A stretch of DNA of 64,000 nucleotides, taken from NCBI RefSeq assembly GCF_011009015.1, contig NZ_CP048878.1, forward strand, positions 246,501 to 310,500, given 5' to 3'. Position 1 is the first letter of the stretch. Every line of letters begins with the position of its first letter. This DNA is from Spartinivicinus ruber. GTDB taxonomy: Bacteria > Pseudomonadota > Gammaproteobacteria > Pseudomonadales > Zooshikellaceae. The translations under genes and the position numbers were made by a program. Shown in pieces: positions 18,702-26,956 of this stretch. Below the pieces are notes generated by a model. The model did no database searches and had not been told where the DNA came from. It saw only the letters and a program-made list of their open reading frames with translations.

Positions 18702-19114
18702 CGCTGTACTACAAATGATGTAAACAACAAGTCGTCAATAATGGGTTTGCCTTCTTCTTCTTTGAGGCGGTTTTGGATAATTTTTAACGCCTCTTGTCGT
18801 AAGTTTTCTTTTCCTGCTGCTGTATTTATATCTTTCTCAAGTTGGCGGCTAAATAACAGTACCAAACCATCACGCAATAATGGCATGTGTTGCTCAACTT
18901 TTGCTACAGCAGGTTTTCCATAAACACGAACAGAAATATCAGCCTTCAAATACTTAAGCCGGCCTTTGGGAGCACCATAGTTGACCACAAATGAGGGTTT
19001 GAGTTCTATGTATTCGACAGGTGCTTTTTCCTCTTCTTCGGCAAAGCAAGGTTGGCTGGTTAGCCATAAACTAGTAAGCAAAATATTGACAAAAAAAAGT
19101 ACTTTCTTAAGCAT
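18698..19114 (-). CDS. FliL-related exported protein
   Basis: A 138-residue protein with a signal peptide (KKVLFFVNILLTSLWLTSQPCFA) and a single FliL-like domain: VEYIELKPSFVVNYGAPKGR, LKYLKADISVRVYG, then VEQHMPLLRDGLVLLFS and a C-terminal ...IDDLLFTSFVVQR. FliL-family proteins are membrane anchored and sit near the flagellar stator; this one looks like the stand-alone FliL-like group found outside flagellar operons in pseudomonads. The Cys near the cleavage site (QPCFA) is not a good lipobox. It converges on and overlaps the RMF-like gene by 4 bp. Confidence 0.8.
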   Translation of the reverse strand: MLKKVLFFVNILLTSLWLTSQPCFAEEEEKAPVEYIELKPSFVVNYGAPKGRLKYLKADISVRVYGKPAVAKVEQHMPLLRDGLVLLFSRQLEKDINTAAGKENLRQEALKIIQNRLKEEEGKPIIDDLLFTSFVVQR

Positions 19115-19279
19115 ATACCCACCTTGGTGAAGCTTTATGCTAATTAACCCGAGAAATGAACTAACAATGTTTTTAGCGCTCTACAACAACAAACACGACC
19201 CTTGCATATAGCATTTCTCTACACTAGTGTAGTCCCATTTGAACCATTGGGTGTCTTAAAAAAGCGGGAGCAATTATCT

Positions 19280-19792
19280 ATGACACTACCTCAGTCCAGA
19301 CTTTTATTTTTGCTTGCTTTAGCTGTGTGTGTAGCGCTACTTGGAGGGGCTCTTTATATGCAGCATGGTCTTGGCTTGGAGCCTTGCCCAATGTGTATTA
19401 TGCAACGAATTGTATTCATGGCTATTGCATTGGTCTGTCTTATTGCGGTGATACATGGGCCTGAGAGTAAGGGCTACCGTGTTTATGGAGGAGCTGCCTT
19501 GCTGTTTTCCGGCTTTGGTGTCGCTTTAGCCACCAGGCAATTATGGTTGCAAAGCTTGCCGCCTGACCAGGTACCAGAGTGTATGCCTAGTGTTGAATAT
19601 ATGATGGATGTGTTGCCTTTTACTGAAGTTCTGGGGCATATGTTAACAGGTACGGGTGATTGTGCAGAGGTAGTTTGGCGATTCTTAGGATTAAGTATTC
19701 CTGGCTGGACTTTAGTGGCTTTCATTGGTTTTACACTGTTTTCTTTAGTTGAGTTGTTCAGGCAAAGAGGGCCAAGAGCAATCTTCAGCTAA
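19280..19792 (+). CDS. dsbB: disulfide bond formation protein DsbB
   Basis: A 170-residue four-helix inner-membrane quinone reductase that reoxidises DsbA. The first periplasmic loop has LEPCPMCIMQRIVF with the C-x-x-C pair (about residues 36-39); the second loop holds the second Cys pair (VPECMPSVEYMMDV ... GTGDCAEV). Four TM helices are evident. I place the start at ATG 19280, preceded by GGGAG; an ATG 26 codons upstream adds a polar, non-conserved stretch. No dsbA is adjacent. The closeness to rsd/algQ and algP mirrors the dsbH-algQ-algP order of Pseudomonas. Confidence 0.92.
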   Translation: MTLPQSRLLFLLALAVCVALLGGALYMQHGLGLEPCPMCIMQRIVFMAIALVCLIAVIHGPESKGYRVYGGAALLFSGFGVALATRQLWLQSLPPDQVPECMPSVEYMMDVLPFTEVLGHMLTGTGDCAEVVWRFLGLSIPGWTLVAFIGFTLFSLVELFRQRGPRAIFS

Positions 19793-20303
19793 GTATCCAT
19801 TAAATGTAATTGAATAATACTTAATCTGTTTGTAGCTTGGTCAAAGTGAATTAACTAATAGGGTATATTGATTAAACCTGGGGAGTTTGCCTGATCACAT
19901 AAGATTAGCAATTTGATTGGTGAATTATCCAGGAAGTAGAATATAGCCTGCGTCTCTGATTATAACTTCGGCTAGTTCTGTTAGGTTATTTTTTATTGCT
20001 TTTTATTAGGGGCCTTACAGATTATTTCTATAAAGCAGTGAACCAAAACACTTAATCCTACCTGTAGCTTTTTCCCCTTACAAGACGCTTTTTTAATACG
20101 ATTTTGTCAAGCAATTTTGTCAGTTATCAATCAATTATTTTACTTGCTGCAAAAATCTCTCTGGCCTAATCTAGCGGATATGGATAAGGTCTGCTTGCTT
20201 GGGGAAGCAGATATATACAGTGAAGAATAACACTAGATAAAAGCTTGAGATCAGGTCAGCAAAGTAGAAAGCAAGACAGCAACAAATAGTGGGGTAACGA
20301 GTG
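19793..20303 (+). other. intergenic region dsbB / rsd
   Basis: 511 bp without a credible gene. The only structure I see is a 7-bp stem TCTGCTT (20190-20196) / AAGCAGA (20205-20211), about 90 bp before the rsd start, probably in its leader. No promoter could be placed confidently. Confidence 0.45.
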
Positions 20304-20783
20304 ATGCTTGAGAGTTGTAAAACTGCTAAAGAACGTTGGGGGGGAGTGTCTGAAATAATCGATCGCTGGTTAAATGAGAGGCAAGAGCTATTAGTTACTT
20401 ATTGTAAGCTTAGTGGCCTAAACGCTTTTGATGAAGACAAGAGTGAGGCTGTGCCTGAAAGAGTGCAGGCTTTTTGCCAGATATTGGTAGATTATATCTC
20501 AGCAGGTCACTTTGAAGTGTATGAGCAGTTATTAAAAGAAGGGAAAGAGTTTAATGATGGTGGTCTGGAGTTAGCTGACAAAATTTATCCAAAGATCCAG
20601 GGAACAACAGAGGTCCTATTAAACTTCAACGATAGATTTGATACAACAGCACATTGTAATGACCTGATTGATCAATTTCCTTCTGAGCTATCAGTGGTAG
20701 GCCAAGTGCTTGAAGAGAGGTTTACCTTGGAAGATCAGCTTATAGAAGTTTTGCATAACTCCCATAAAGAGCTAATGGTATAG
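20304..20783 (+). CDS. rsd: Rsd/AlgQ anti-sigma70 regulator
   Basis: A 159-residue all-helical protein of the Rsd/AlgQ family. Signature: TAKERWGGVSEIIDRWLNERQELLVTYCKL near the N-terminus (sigma-70-binding helix; RWL...R..LLV.Y is conserved), CQILVDYISAGHFEVYEQLL (about 65-85) and VLEERFTLEDQLIEVLHN at the end. Rsd binds RpoD region 4 and frees core polymerase in stationary phase; in P. aeruginosa AlgQ also affects alginate and siderophore genes. ATG at 20304 follows GGGG by 9 bases; a GTG directly before it is an alternative. Neighbours dsbB, FKBP isomerase and algP match the Pseudomonas region. Confidence 0.93.
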   Translation: MLESCKTAKERWGGVSEIIDRWLNERQELLVTYCKLSGLNAFDEDKSEAVPERVQAFCQILVDYISAGHFEVYEQLLKEGKEFNDGGLELADKIYPKIQGTTEVLLNFNDRFDTTAHCNDLIDQFPSELSVVGQVLEERFTLEDQLIEVLHNSHKELMV

Positions 20784-20905
20784 CCTCAGCAGCTATCAGG
20801 CAGCTTTTAGTGATAAAACATGCCAAATACTGAAGACTTTGATCTCACTAGGTTGCATGCTAAATTGCTGTAATCGGGTGAATTATTCGGGCTTGGAGGC
20901 ATGTC

Positions 20906-21331
20906 ATGGAGCAGCGCTTTACCATTGGCCAGCTAGCGAAAAGTTGCAATGTGACCGTTGATACTATTCGCTACTATGAAAAGCAAGGTTTGTTACCTTC
21001 CCCCCATCGAAGAGCTTCGGGGTATCGAGTTTATTCCGAAGCAGACACCAACCGGCTACAATTTGTTATACGTTCAAAAAAACTGGGCTTTTCCTTAAAA
21101 GAAATAAAAGAATTACTTAACTTAAGTCATACACCTGATCTAACCAGCCAGCATCAGCAAATCCATGCGGTAGCAAAAGAAAAGATAATTGATATTGAAA
21201 AGCGGGTGGCGGATTTACTACAAATTAAGCAAGCTCTTGAGGGGCTGATTAGCGATTGTCACTCTGAAGCTGACACCCCACCAGAGCACTGTCACTTGCT
21301 AAGGGCGATTGCTTTTCAAGAAGAATTATAG
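20906..21331 (+). CDS. MerR-family regulator, ZntR-like but lacking one metal-site Cys
   Basis: A 141-residue MerR protein: HTH (FTIGQLAKSCNVTVDTIRYY, residues 5-24), wing (LPSPHRRASGYRVYSEAD), SKKLGFSLKEIKELL, a long dimerisation helix, and a C-terminal Cys/His segment SDCHSEADTPPEHCHLL. The tail resembles the ZntR zinc loop, but at the position of ZntR Cys79 this protein has Ser (TPDLTSQ), so full two-zinc coordination is unlikely. It could sense another metal or a redox signal. No metal exporter is adjacent, so the target is unknown. Good GGAGGC ribosome-binding site. Confidence 0.85.
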   Translation: MEQRFTIGQLAKSCNVTVDTIRYYEKQGLLPSPHRRASGYRVYSEADTNRLQFVIRSKKLGFSLKEIKELLNLSHTPDLTSQHQQIHAVAKEKIIDIEKRVADLLQIKQALEGLISDCHSEADTPPEHCHLLRAIAFQEEL

Positions 21332-21471
21332 GCAGAACAACTCAAGTTCTGTCTATTCCTACCTTTTTAATAACACTGTTAGTGTTGTTGTTTCAGCGGC
21401 TTCTGGGGAAATATCATTCTCGAAAGCTATACTACACTTAATCCGTTCTAGCAGAAAAAGCCAATAACAAC

Positions 21472-22503
21472 ATGGATTACCAACTGGCAAGGAGTCGACA
21501 ACAATATTTTTTATCATCGCGCAGCCAGCTATCAGCCATGATTGTTGTTTGGCTTATGTTGTTGCCAGGGTGTACAGGTTCAGATGAAGCAAAGCTCTGG
21601 GAGCTAGCAGTTCAGGGGTATTATACTTCTACACTATCCAGTAATGGTGATTACGCACTGATTGGTTCTATTTACCATGGTGGTAGTTATTGGCATTTAA
21701 CAAAGCCAGAACGACTCTATGACTGGAATCATACCAAGGGGCAATATAGTGATTTAGTGGCAGTGGGAATTGCAGGGAATGACCTGGTTGCTGCTACGAT
21801 AGATGATTTACGAACCATTGTTTTATGGGATTTGAAGTCTGGACAGTCATTAGCCTATTGGCAAGCACCTGGAGAGGTATCCAGTTTAGGTCTGACTCAG
21901 GATGGTGGTTTAGCTTTTATGGGTATTAGCAGTGATACTCGTGCCATTGTTTTTAATATTAAACAGGGTGGAATTATTAGAACTGTTGAGCATGAAGACA
22001 GAGTCAACGATGTGGCAATTTCAGCGAGTGGTGATTTGGGAGTAACTGGTTCTGATGATTTTACGGCTAAGTTATGGAATTTAAATACAGGTGAAATGCT
22101 GCATAGCTGGGATTTGGGAAATAAAATTATTACAGTAGCATTATCTCCTGATGGTTTTTATGCTTTTATCAGCGCACAAAGTGGATTAGCGCAAATTAGG
22201 GAAACAGCTTCGGGTCAGCTGGTTCATGAGCTTAATGAATATGTACATTGGATGCAGCGTGGTGATACTTATTCCAGTGCCAGATTTTCTGCAGATTCGT
22301 CGCAATTATTAACTGGCTCAAATAATCGTGAAATTAAACTTTATCGAGTGAAGGATAAAAAAATTCTGAATCGTTGGGTTGTGTCAAAAAGAAGTTGGTG
22401 GTTGCCAACAGGTGTTGCTTTGCAATCTGTAGCATTTGGAGAAAGTGCTGGTACTTATTATGCGCTAGGGTCAAATGGTTATGCTTATTTGCTAAAAAAA
22501 TAA
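21472..22503 (+). CDS. WD40-like repeat lipoprotein
   Basis: A 343-residue protein. The N-terminus has a hydrophobic core and lipobox (AMIVVWLMLLPGC, Cys about residue 34), so it is probably an outer-membrane lipoprotein, although the pre-lipobox region is longer than usual and an ATG at 21538 would give a short signal peptide. The mature part is a beta-propeller of WD40-type blades: TIVLWDLKSGQSLAYW, RAIVFNIKQGGIIRTVEHED, FTAKLWNLNTGEMLHSWD, REIKLYRVKDKKILNRW. No catalytic motif; probably a binding scaffold. It lies between the MerR gene and the FKBP gene. Precise role unknown. Confidence 0.8.
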   Translation: MDYQLARSRQQYFLSSRSQLSAMIVVWLMLLPGCTGSDEAKLWELAVQGYYTSTLSSNGDYALIGSIYHGGSYWHLTKPERLYDWNHTKGQYSDLVAVGIAGNDLVAATIDDLRTIVLWDLKSGQSLAYWQAPGEVSSLGLTQDGGLAFMGISSDTRAIVFNIKQGGIIRTVEHEDRVNDVAISASGDLGVTGSDDFTAKLWNLNTGEMLHSWDLGNKIITVALSPDGFYAFISAQSGLAQIRETASGQLVHELNEYVHWMQRGDTYSSARFSADSSQLLTGSNNREIKLYRVKDKKILNRWVVSKRSWWLPTGVALQSVAFGESAGTYYALGSNGYAYLLKK

Positions 22504-22508
22504 GCGGG

Positions 22509-22624
22509 CTAGTGGTTCATGTGCCAAAAAGTTAACAACTTTGTGCATGCGCCACTAGAGGTGAAAACCATTACTCATGATGGCAATATAAAGTGCTGTA
22601 GAGAAATGGTTTTCATGGGAATGC
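22509..22624. terminator. two hairpins between convergent WD40 and FKBP genes
   Basis: First: CTAGTGG (22509-22515) / CCACTAG (22552-22558), with an inner AAAGTT-AAC-AACTTT stem. Second: perfect 10-bp GAAAACCATT (22563-22572) / AATGGTTTTC (22615-22624), ending 3 bp before the FKBP stop codon. They probably stop transcription from both sides; the long second loop is unusual. Confidence 0.5.
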
Positions 22625-22627
22625 TAA

Positions 22628-23332
22628 TTATTTTTTAATATCTACTAACTCAACTTTGAAAACTAATAGTTCATTTGGACCAATCTTAGGAGGGAAGCCG
22701 CCTGGGCCGTAAGCAAGTTTGGATGGAATATACAGTTCCCATTTAGAGCCTTTAGCCATCAATTGTAAGGCTTCGGTCCAGCCTGGAATTACTTGTTTTA
22801 CCCCAAAGCTGGCAGGCTCTTTGCGCTCGTATGAGCTATCAAAAATATCACCATTCAAGGTGCGGCCTTCATAGTGAACAACCACTGTATTTTCTGCTTT
22901 TGGCTTTTCACCGTTACCAGCATTTAATACTTTGTACTGAAGTCCTGAATCAGTGGATTTTACACCATCTTTTTTGGCATTTTCTTTTAAGAAATCATCA
23001 CCACGTTTGCGGTTAGCCTCAGCTTTAGCTGTGTACTCTTTTTGGGCGACTTGGGCTTTTTCTTGCTGTGCCTTTTGGATGAGTGCCATCAGTTCTTTTT
23101 GAGGAATTGCAGGCTCTTTTCCTTGAATGGAGTCTTCAACACCTTTAGCTAATGCGTTGATATCCAGTGAATCAAAATCAGCTTTAAGTCTTTCACCCAA
23201 GATTATCCCTAGACCATAGCTTAACTTTTGCTTTTCATCTGCCAGCTCAACAGCTTTGGATTCTGCAGTAGCCACTACAGAGGTGGAGGCTAGCAGGATG
23301 CCAGCAGCAAGCATTTTAAATTTCATTGTCAT
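22628..23332 (-). CDS. fkpA: periplasmic FKBP-type peptidyl-prolyl isomerase (FkpA/Mip-like)
   Basis: A 234-residue secreted foldase. Signal peptide (KFKMLAAGILLASTSVVATA), N-terminal helical dimerisation domain (KLSYGLGIILGERLKADF to KEYTAKAEANRKRGDDFL), then a C-terminal FKBP domain (GLQYKVLNAGNGEKP to VFKVELVDIKK) with the active-site residues VVHYEGRTLNGDIFDSSY, FGVKQVIPGW and LAYGPGGFPPKIGPNELLVF. Acts on proline bonds of envelope proteins and as a chaperone. ATG at 23332 or a second ATG two codons later; GAG motifs suit both. Its position between rsd/algQ and algP matches Pseudomonas. Confidence 0.93.
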   Translation of the reverse strand: MTMKFKMLAAGILLASTSVVATAESKAVELADEKQKLSYGLGIILGERLKADFDSLDINALAKGVEDSIQGKEPAIPQKELMALIQKAQQEKAQVAQKEYTAKAEANRKRGDDFLKENAKKDGVKSTDSGLQYKVLNAGNGEKPKAENTVVVHYEGRTLNGDIFDSSYERKEPASFGVKQVIPGWTEALQLMAKGSKWELYIPSKLAYGPGGFPPKIGPNELLVFKVELVDIKK

Positions 23333-23549
23333 CTCGTTATCTCATTACCTTTTACTGTTTTACCGCTATTACCATTACGACGAGTCATGGTCATTACGAC
23401 CAATTGTTGCGCTATGACCTAGGGTTTGTATTTGGATGGCCATTCCGTTGCTCAAACCATATCTTGCCTTTGAACCGCAGTAAAGGCAAAAGTTCGCCCG
23501 CACAGTGTTATCTTTAATACCAAGCTGGGGCTGCTTAAGAAAACTTTTC

Positions 23550-24326
23550 TTAGGCTGCTGTACAAAGTTCTTGATAAAGCTGGCAAAACTCTTGGGTTAC
23601 TTTATGTTTGGGTTCAAAGTGAATTAGGGGTGTTGAGGCCTGGTGAGACTCCTTAACTTTAACTGAGGTAGAAATATAAGCATTTAATACAGGTAATTGT
23701 TCAACAATTAACTCATCCACTAATTGCTGAGGGAGTTTAGCCCGAGGCTGAAATTGGTTGACAATAATTCCTTCAACAGTTAAGCAAGCATTATGATCTG
23801 CCTGAGTTTCTGTAACATTTGCCAATAAATCAGTTAATGCTTGTCGGGAAAACTGATCACAATCAAAGGGAATTAAGCAATTATCAGCTGCAATTAAGGC
23901 TGATAATGTATAAAAGTTGAAAGCCGGAGGAGTATCGATGTAAACCTCATCAAAATAAGGTTCAAGCCGGTCGATCCCTTCTTTTAGTTTATATATTTTA
24001 TGGCGGGTTTCTAGTTTGTGCTGTAATTCGCTTAAGTGTATTGCTGCTGGTACTAACTGTAAATTAGGGTAGTTAGTTTTCAAAGTGTAATCCCTTAGAT
24101 TAACGCCGCCTAAACTGAAGGATAAACTTTGTTCAAAAAAGTTTGCTACGGTAGATAGACTACTGTTGTATTGATGTCCAAGTAAGTAGCAAGAAGAATT
24201 ACGCTGGCTATCTAAGTCAATGAGTAATACTCGCTTACCCTGAGATGCTGCAATAGCTGCTAGGTTACAGGCAATAGTTGATTTTCCTACGCCTCCTTTC
24301 TGGTTAAAAACCACTCGCTTGATCAT
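23550..24326 (-). CDS. ParA-family ATPase
   Basis: A 258-residue P-loop ATPase of the MinD/ParA group. Deviant Walker A KGGVGKST (about residues 10-17) with the signature Lys, [12 protein letters not shown] (Walker A' / switch I, about 39), and [10 protein letters not shown] (Walker B, about 120). It has no N-terminal HTH, so it is a small type like those positioning cellular cargo. No parB-like partner is adjacent, so it is probably an orphan; chromosome segregation ParA is unlikely without parB. I start at ATG 24326 because AGAGGG lies 6 bases upstream; an upstream start would bury that ribosome-binding site. Confidence 0.88.
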   Translation of the reverse strand: MIKRVVFNQKGGVGKSTIACNLAAIAASQGKRVLLIDLDSQRNSSCYLLGHQYNSSLSTVANFFEQSLSFSLGGVNLRDYTLKTNYPNLQLVPAAIHLSELQHKLETRHKIYKLKEGIDRLEPYFDEVYIDTPPAFNFYTLSALIAADNCLIPFDCDQFSRQALTDLLANVTETQADHNACLTVEGIIVNQFQPRAKLPQQLVDELIVEQLPVLNAYISTSVKVKESHQASTPLIHFEPKHKVTQEFCQLYQELCTAA

Positions 24327-24900
24327 GGGGAACCCTCTTAACAATAGTCATGAGTGAAAGCTGACAGGAGCGCTAAAAATTGCTCCTATAAGAACAAGTA
24401 TTGACCAAATTTGTTGCAAAATGATTGTTATCTTTCAATTGGTTGTCTATTAAAAGGCAGCAGAGTTATATGAGTATTGACTATTAATAGTTTGAAGTAT
24501 ATTTATTCCATCTCTTGTGGCTGTATTGGCTAAATTATTGTTGGTTACCTTGGTAGGAGATTTATGGATTGGTGCAAGGAACTGCTTGGTTTTTTGGTGA
24601 GCAAAACCTGCGTGCTACAGATAACGGTTTAGCAAATTGTCTGGCTGGTTTCTAATATCCTGCACTTTAGGTATATCTTGCGCTTAGGAAGCTATGGTAA
24701 ATATTAAACACGCTCTAAGATATCATGAATGAATGGAGGTCATTGCAGGACTCATGTGGCAGTTTTCTCATTGAAGGTTTGCCGATGGGGATTAATTTTC
24801 GATAAGCTAGCAAAAAAATAATATTTTTTTTCCATTAAATATGGATATTAATTGTTTTAATCGTATAATTCTTTTATCCACTTTTCGATGAGGATGTAAA
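24327..24900. other. divergent intergenic region parA / algP
   Basis: 574 bp without a credible gene. It holds a stem AGGAGC (24366-24371) / GCTCCT (24382-24387) near parA, an A/T-rich tract at about 24810-24840 and a TATAAT hexamer (24864-24869) 32 bp before the algP ATG. A consensus -35 is not visible at normal spacing, so the promoter may rely on the A/T tract or an activator. Confidence 0.5.
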
Positions 24901-26202
24901 ATGCCAGCCAAGAAGCCAGTCAAAAAAAAGGTGACTCGACGGAAAGCTGCTGCGAAGGCAGTAGATCCGGTTATTGAAATTCAACAGGAAATAGAGAAAC
25001 TGCAAGATAAGCTTGAAAAAGCAAAAGAGAAACGTCTTGCAGATGCAGAAAAAAATAACCTTAAGGCTAAGGCGCAAATAGCCAAGGTTAAGGCTAAGTA
25101 TGAGAAAGCTAAAGCACGCCAAACCGCTGCACAGGCAAAGATCAAGTTGAAAAAGACTGCTGCAGCCGTTAACCAGCTTGAAAAAGCTAAGTTAGTAGTT
25201 AGCTCTGTTAAGGAAGAGCTTGATCAGCTAAAAGCTGTTGCTGACGAAGTGAAAAATGTTCAGGCTGAAGCTAAGTTAAATGCCAAGTATGAGAAAATAC
25301 GTGCTAAGGCATTAGCTGTAGCAGAGAAGGAAATAGCAAAAGAAGAAGCTAAATTAGCAAAAAAAGAATCTGTAATAGCTGAAAAGGCAGCAAAAGTAGC
25401 TGCTAAACGCGGTCCAGGTCGTCCGAAAAAAGCGGGGGCTGCAACAGCTGGTGCAACTGCTAAACGCGGCCGAGGTCGTCCAAAAAAAGCAACTACTGCA
25501 GCAGTTGGTACGGCAGCTAAGAAACGTGGTCCAGGTCGTCCAAAAAAAGCGGCTACTGCAACAGCCAGTACGACGGCTAAGAAGCGTCCAGGTCGTCCCA
25601 AAAAAGCCGCGACAGCGGAAGCCGGCACGACAGCTAAGCGTGGTCCAGGTCGTCCAAAAAAAGCGGCTACTGCAGCAGCCGGTACAACAGCTAAACGTGG
25701 TCCAGGTCGTCCGAAAAAAGCGGCTACTGCAACAGCCAGTACGACGGCTAAGAAGCGTCCAGGTCGTCCCAAAAAAGCCGCGACAGCGGAAGCCGGCACG
25801 ACAACTAAACGTGGTCCAGGCCGTCCAAAAAAAGCCGCGACAGCAGAAGTAGCTACCACAGCTAAGAAGCGTCCAGGTCGTCCCAAAAAAGCCGCTACTA
25901 CTGAAGCTGCAGAGGCTACGCCACGTCGTCGCGGCCGTCCACCTAAGAAAAAAGTAGCTGAGACCACTGCTCCAGAGGCAACTCAAGAGTCTTTGCTGGA
26001 TCAACTAACAGAAGATACTGGTTTTGAAGTTGTTGAAGAAAAACCAGAAGTAGTTGAAGTTGAAACAATTGAAGAGGCTGTGGAGCCAGCAGCTGAAGAA
26101 GCACCACAAGCAGAAGAGCAGGAAACTACGACTGAAGAAAAGCCGGATGATTCATCAGACGACAATATTCGTAGTATTTTTGATCCGGCGACAGATATGT
26201 AG
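24901..26202 (+). CDS. algP: AlgP-like histone-H1-like AT-hook protein
   Basis: A 433-residue DNA-binding protein in three parts. Residues 1-165: Lys/Ala/Glu-rich coiled coil (IQQEIEKLQDKLEKAKEK and onwards). Residues about 165-345: ten GRP-centred AT-hook cores (RGPGRPKKA, KRPGRPKKA, RGRGRPKKA) spaced by Ala/Thr-rich linkers. Residues about 350-433: acidic tail rich in Glu. AlgP (AlgR3) in P. aeruginosa has the same coiled-coil and KPAA-repeat idea, but here the repeats are AT-hooks. A nucleoid or regulator role is inferred. The repeats are near-identical in DNA, with a block duplicated 171 bp apart, so copy number may vary. GAGGA precedes the ATG. Confidence 0.85.
   Translation: MPAKKPVKKKVTRRKAAAKAVDPVIEIQQEIEKLQDKLEKAKEKRLADAEKNNLKAKAQIAKVKAKYEKAKARQTAAQAKIKLKKTAAAVNQLEKAKLVVSSVKEELDQLKAVADEVKNVQAEAKLNAKYEKIRAKALAVAEKEIAKEEAKLAKKESVIAEKAAKVAAKRGPGRPKKAGAATAGATAKRGRGRPKKATTAAVGTAAKKRGPGRPKKAATATASTTAKKRPGRPKKAATAEAGTTAKRGPGRPKKAATAAAGTTAKRGPGRPKKAATATASTTAKKRPGRPKKAATAEAGTTTKRGPGRPKKAATAEVATTAKKRPGRPKKAATTEAAEATPRRRGRPPKKKVAETTAPEATQESLLDQLTEDTGFEVVEEKPEVVEVETIEEAVEPAAEEAPQAEEQETTTEEKPDDSSDDNIRSIFDPATDM
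25549..25803 (+). repeat. tandem coding repeats, 171-bp duplicated block in algP
   Basis: The stretch starting GCGGCTACTGCAACAGCC at 25549 recurs almost identically at 25720, an offset of 171 bp (57 codons, three AT-hook units). Similar shorter units extend from about 25405 to 25960. This is internal duplication by slippage or recombination and keeps the frame. Confidence 0.85.
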
Positions 26203-26271
26203 TGCTTGTCTGGTAGTCGCTACCTAAAAGCTGCTGCCAGAAAAAGTATTCAAAAGCTGAAGCCGTGGCTG

Positions 26272-26310
26272 GCGAAAATGGGACTTTTAGTCCCATTTCG
26301 CGTTTTTATT
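26272..26310 (+). terminator. intrinsic terminator of algP
   Basis: GCGAAAATGGGAC (26272-26284) / GTCCCATTTCGC (26290-26301), one bulged A, five-base loop, followed by GTTTTTATT. It lies between convergent algP and the DUF2390 gene. Confidence 0.85.
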
Positions 26311-26315
26311 CCTGT

Positions 26316-26852
26316 TTATTTACGGTGATTTTGCCAATATTGCTTTATCTCGTTAAACCATAACAGAAGTGCTGCTTGTAGTTCTTGAAATGGAAATTGA
26401 TTAATACTATCAAGATAGTTTGATGTATTGGTAATAAATAGATCATCCAGGTTCTTTTGGTCGTCTTGATCAAGGCTATCGAATAGGCCGAAAAGGATTT
26501 GCTGCTCTTGGTATTCAAAATGTAACTCAACTTGCTTCATTAGTTGATAAAGCGATTTGTCTTCCCCTTTACTGTAGCCTTTAAGTTTTTGTCTGAGTTT
26601 TCTGATTTGTAAAGTATATTCCCGCTGCCATTGAGCTAATTGCTGCCATAGTTGTTGGCTATTCTGCTTGCTGAGCCTCCGCTGATGCAGGCTGCAAAAG
26701 CTACAAAACAATAGGATATTAATATTCAACTGCCATTGGTTTTGAAATTGTAAAGCAGTTTTAGCAATGTTTGTCTGTTGATAAACAGTGCAGGAAAAAG
26801 TCCAGAAAGGATTGGCGGTGGCTGAAACCTGAGGAATTGTGCCTAGATTCAC
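26316..26852 (-). CDS. DUF2390 (TIGR02444-type) protein
   Basis: A 178-residue cytosolic protein. The N-terminal NPFWTFSCTVYQQTNIAKTA and QWQLNINILLFCSF match the NPFW-F-...-Y ... VN-LLFC pattern of the TIGR02444/DUF2390 family (usually 150-180 residues). The rest is helical and Gln-rich; the HQRRLSKQNSQQLWQQL region is a likely coiled helix. No enzymatic motif is evident and function is unknown. It is divergent from yheS, 104 bp apart, as is typical for this neighbourhood in pseudomonads as I recall it. Confidence 0.75.
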   Translation of the reverse strand: MNLGTIPQVSATANPFWTFSCTVYQQTNIAKTALQFQNQWQLNINILLFCSFCSLHQRRLSKQNSQQLWQQLAQWQREYTLQIRKLRQKLKGYSKGEDKSLYQLMKQVELHFEYQEQQILFGLFDSLDQDDQKNLDDLFITNTSNYLDSINQFPFQELQAALLLWFNEIKQYWQNHRK

Positions 26853-26956
26853 TTAATCTCCTAATTCTGATATTAAATTGCAGACAAAGGTGCATGTTCC
26901 TATTTTTTCAAGGATAATGCCTAGCGCTACTTGTTTATAGGATGCAGCACTAGTAT

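Noticed and set aside
19793-20303. tRNA or small RNA in the dsbB/rsd gap
   Set aside because: No cloverleaf with CCA end and conserved T-loop is found on either strand; only one 7-bp stem is present.
25260-26004. Two long minus-strand frames (216 and 235 codons) opposite algP
   Set aside because: They mirror the low-complexity AT-hook repeats, lack a ribosome-binding site and encode repetitive nonsense; they are shadows of algP.
26205-26218. CTTGTCTGGTAGTC also found at 53436-53449
   Set aside because: A 14-base exact repeat is expected by chance several times in 64 kb and the flanks differ.
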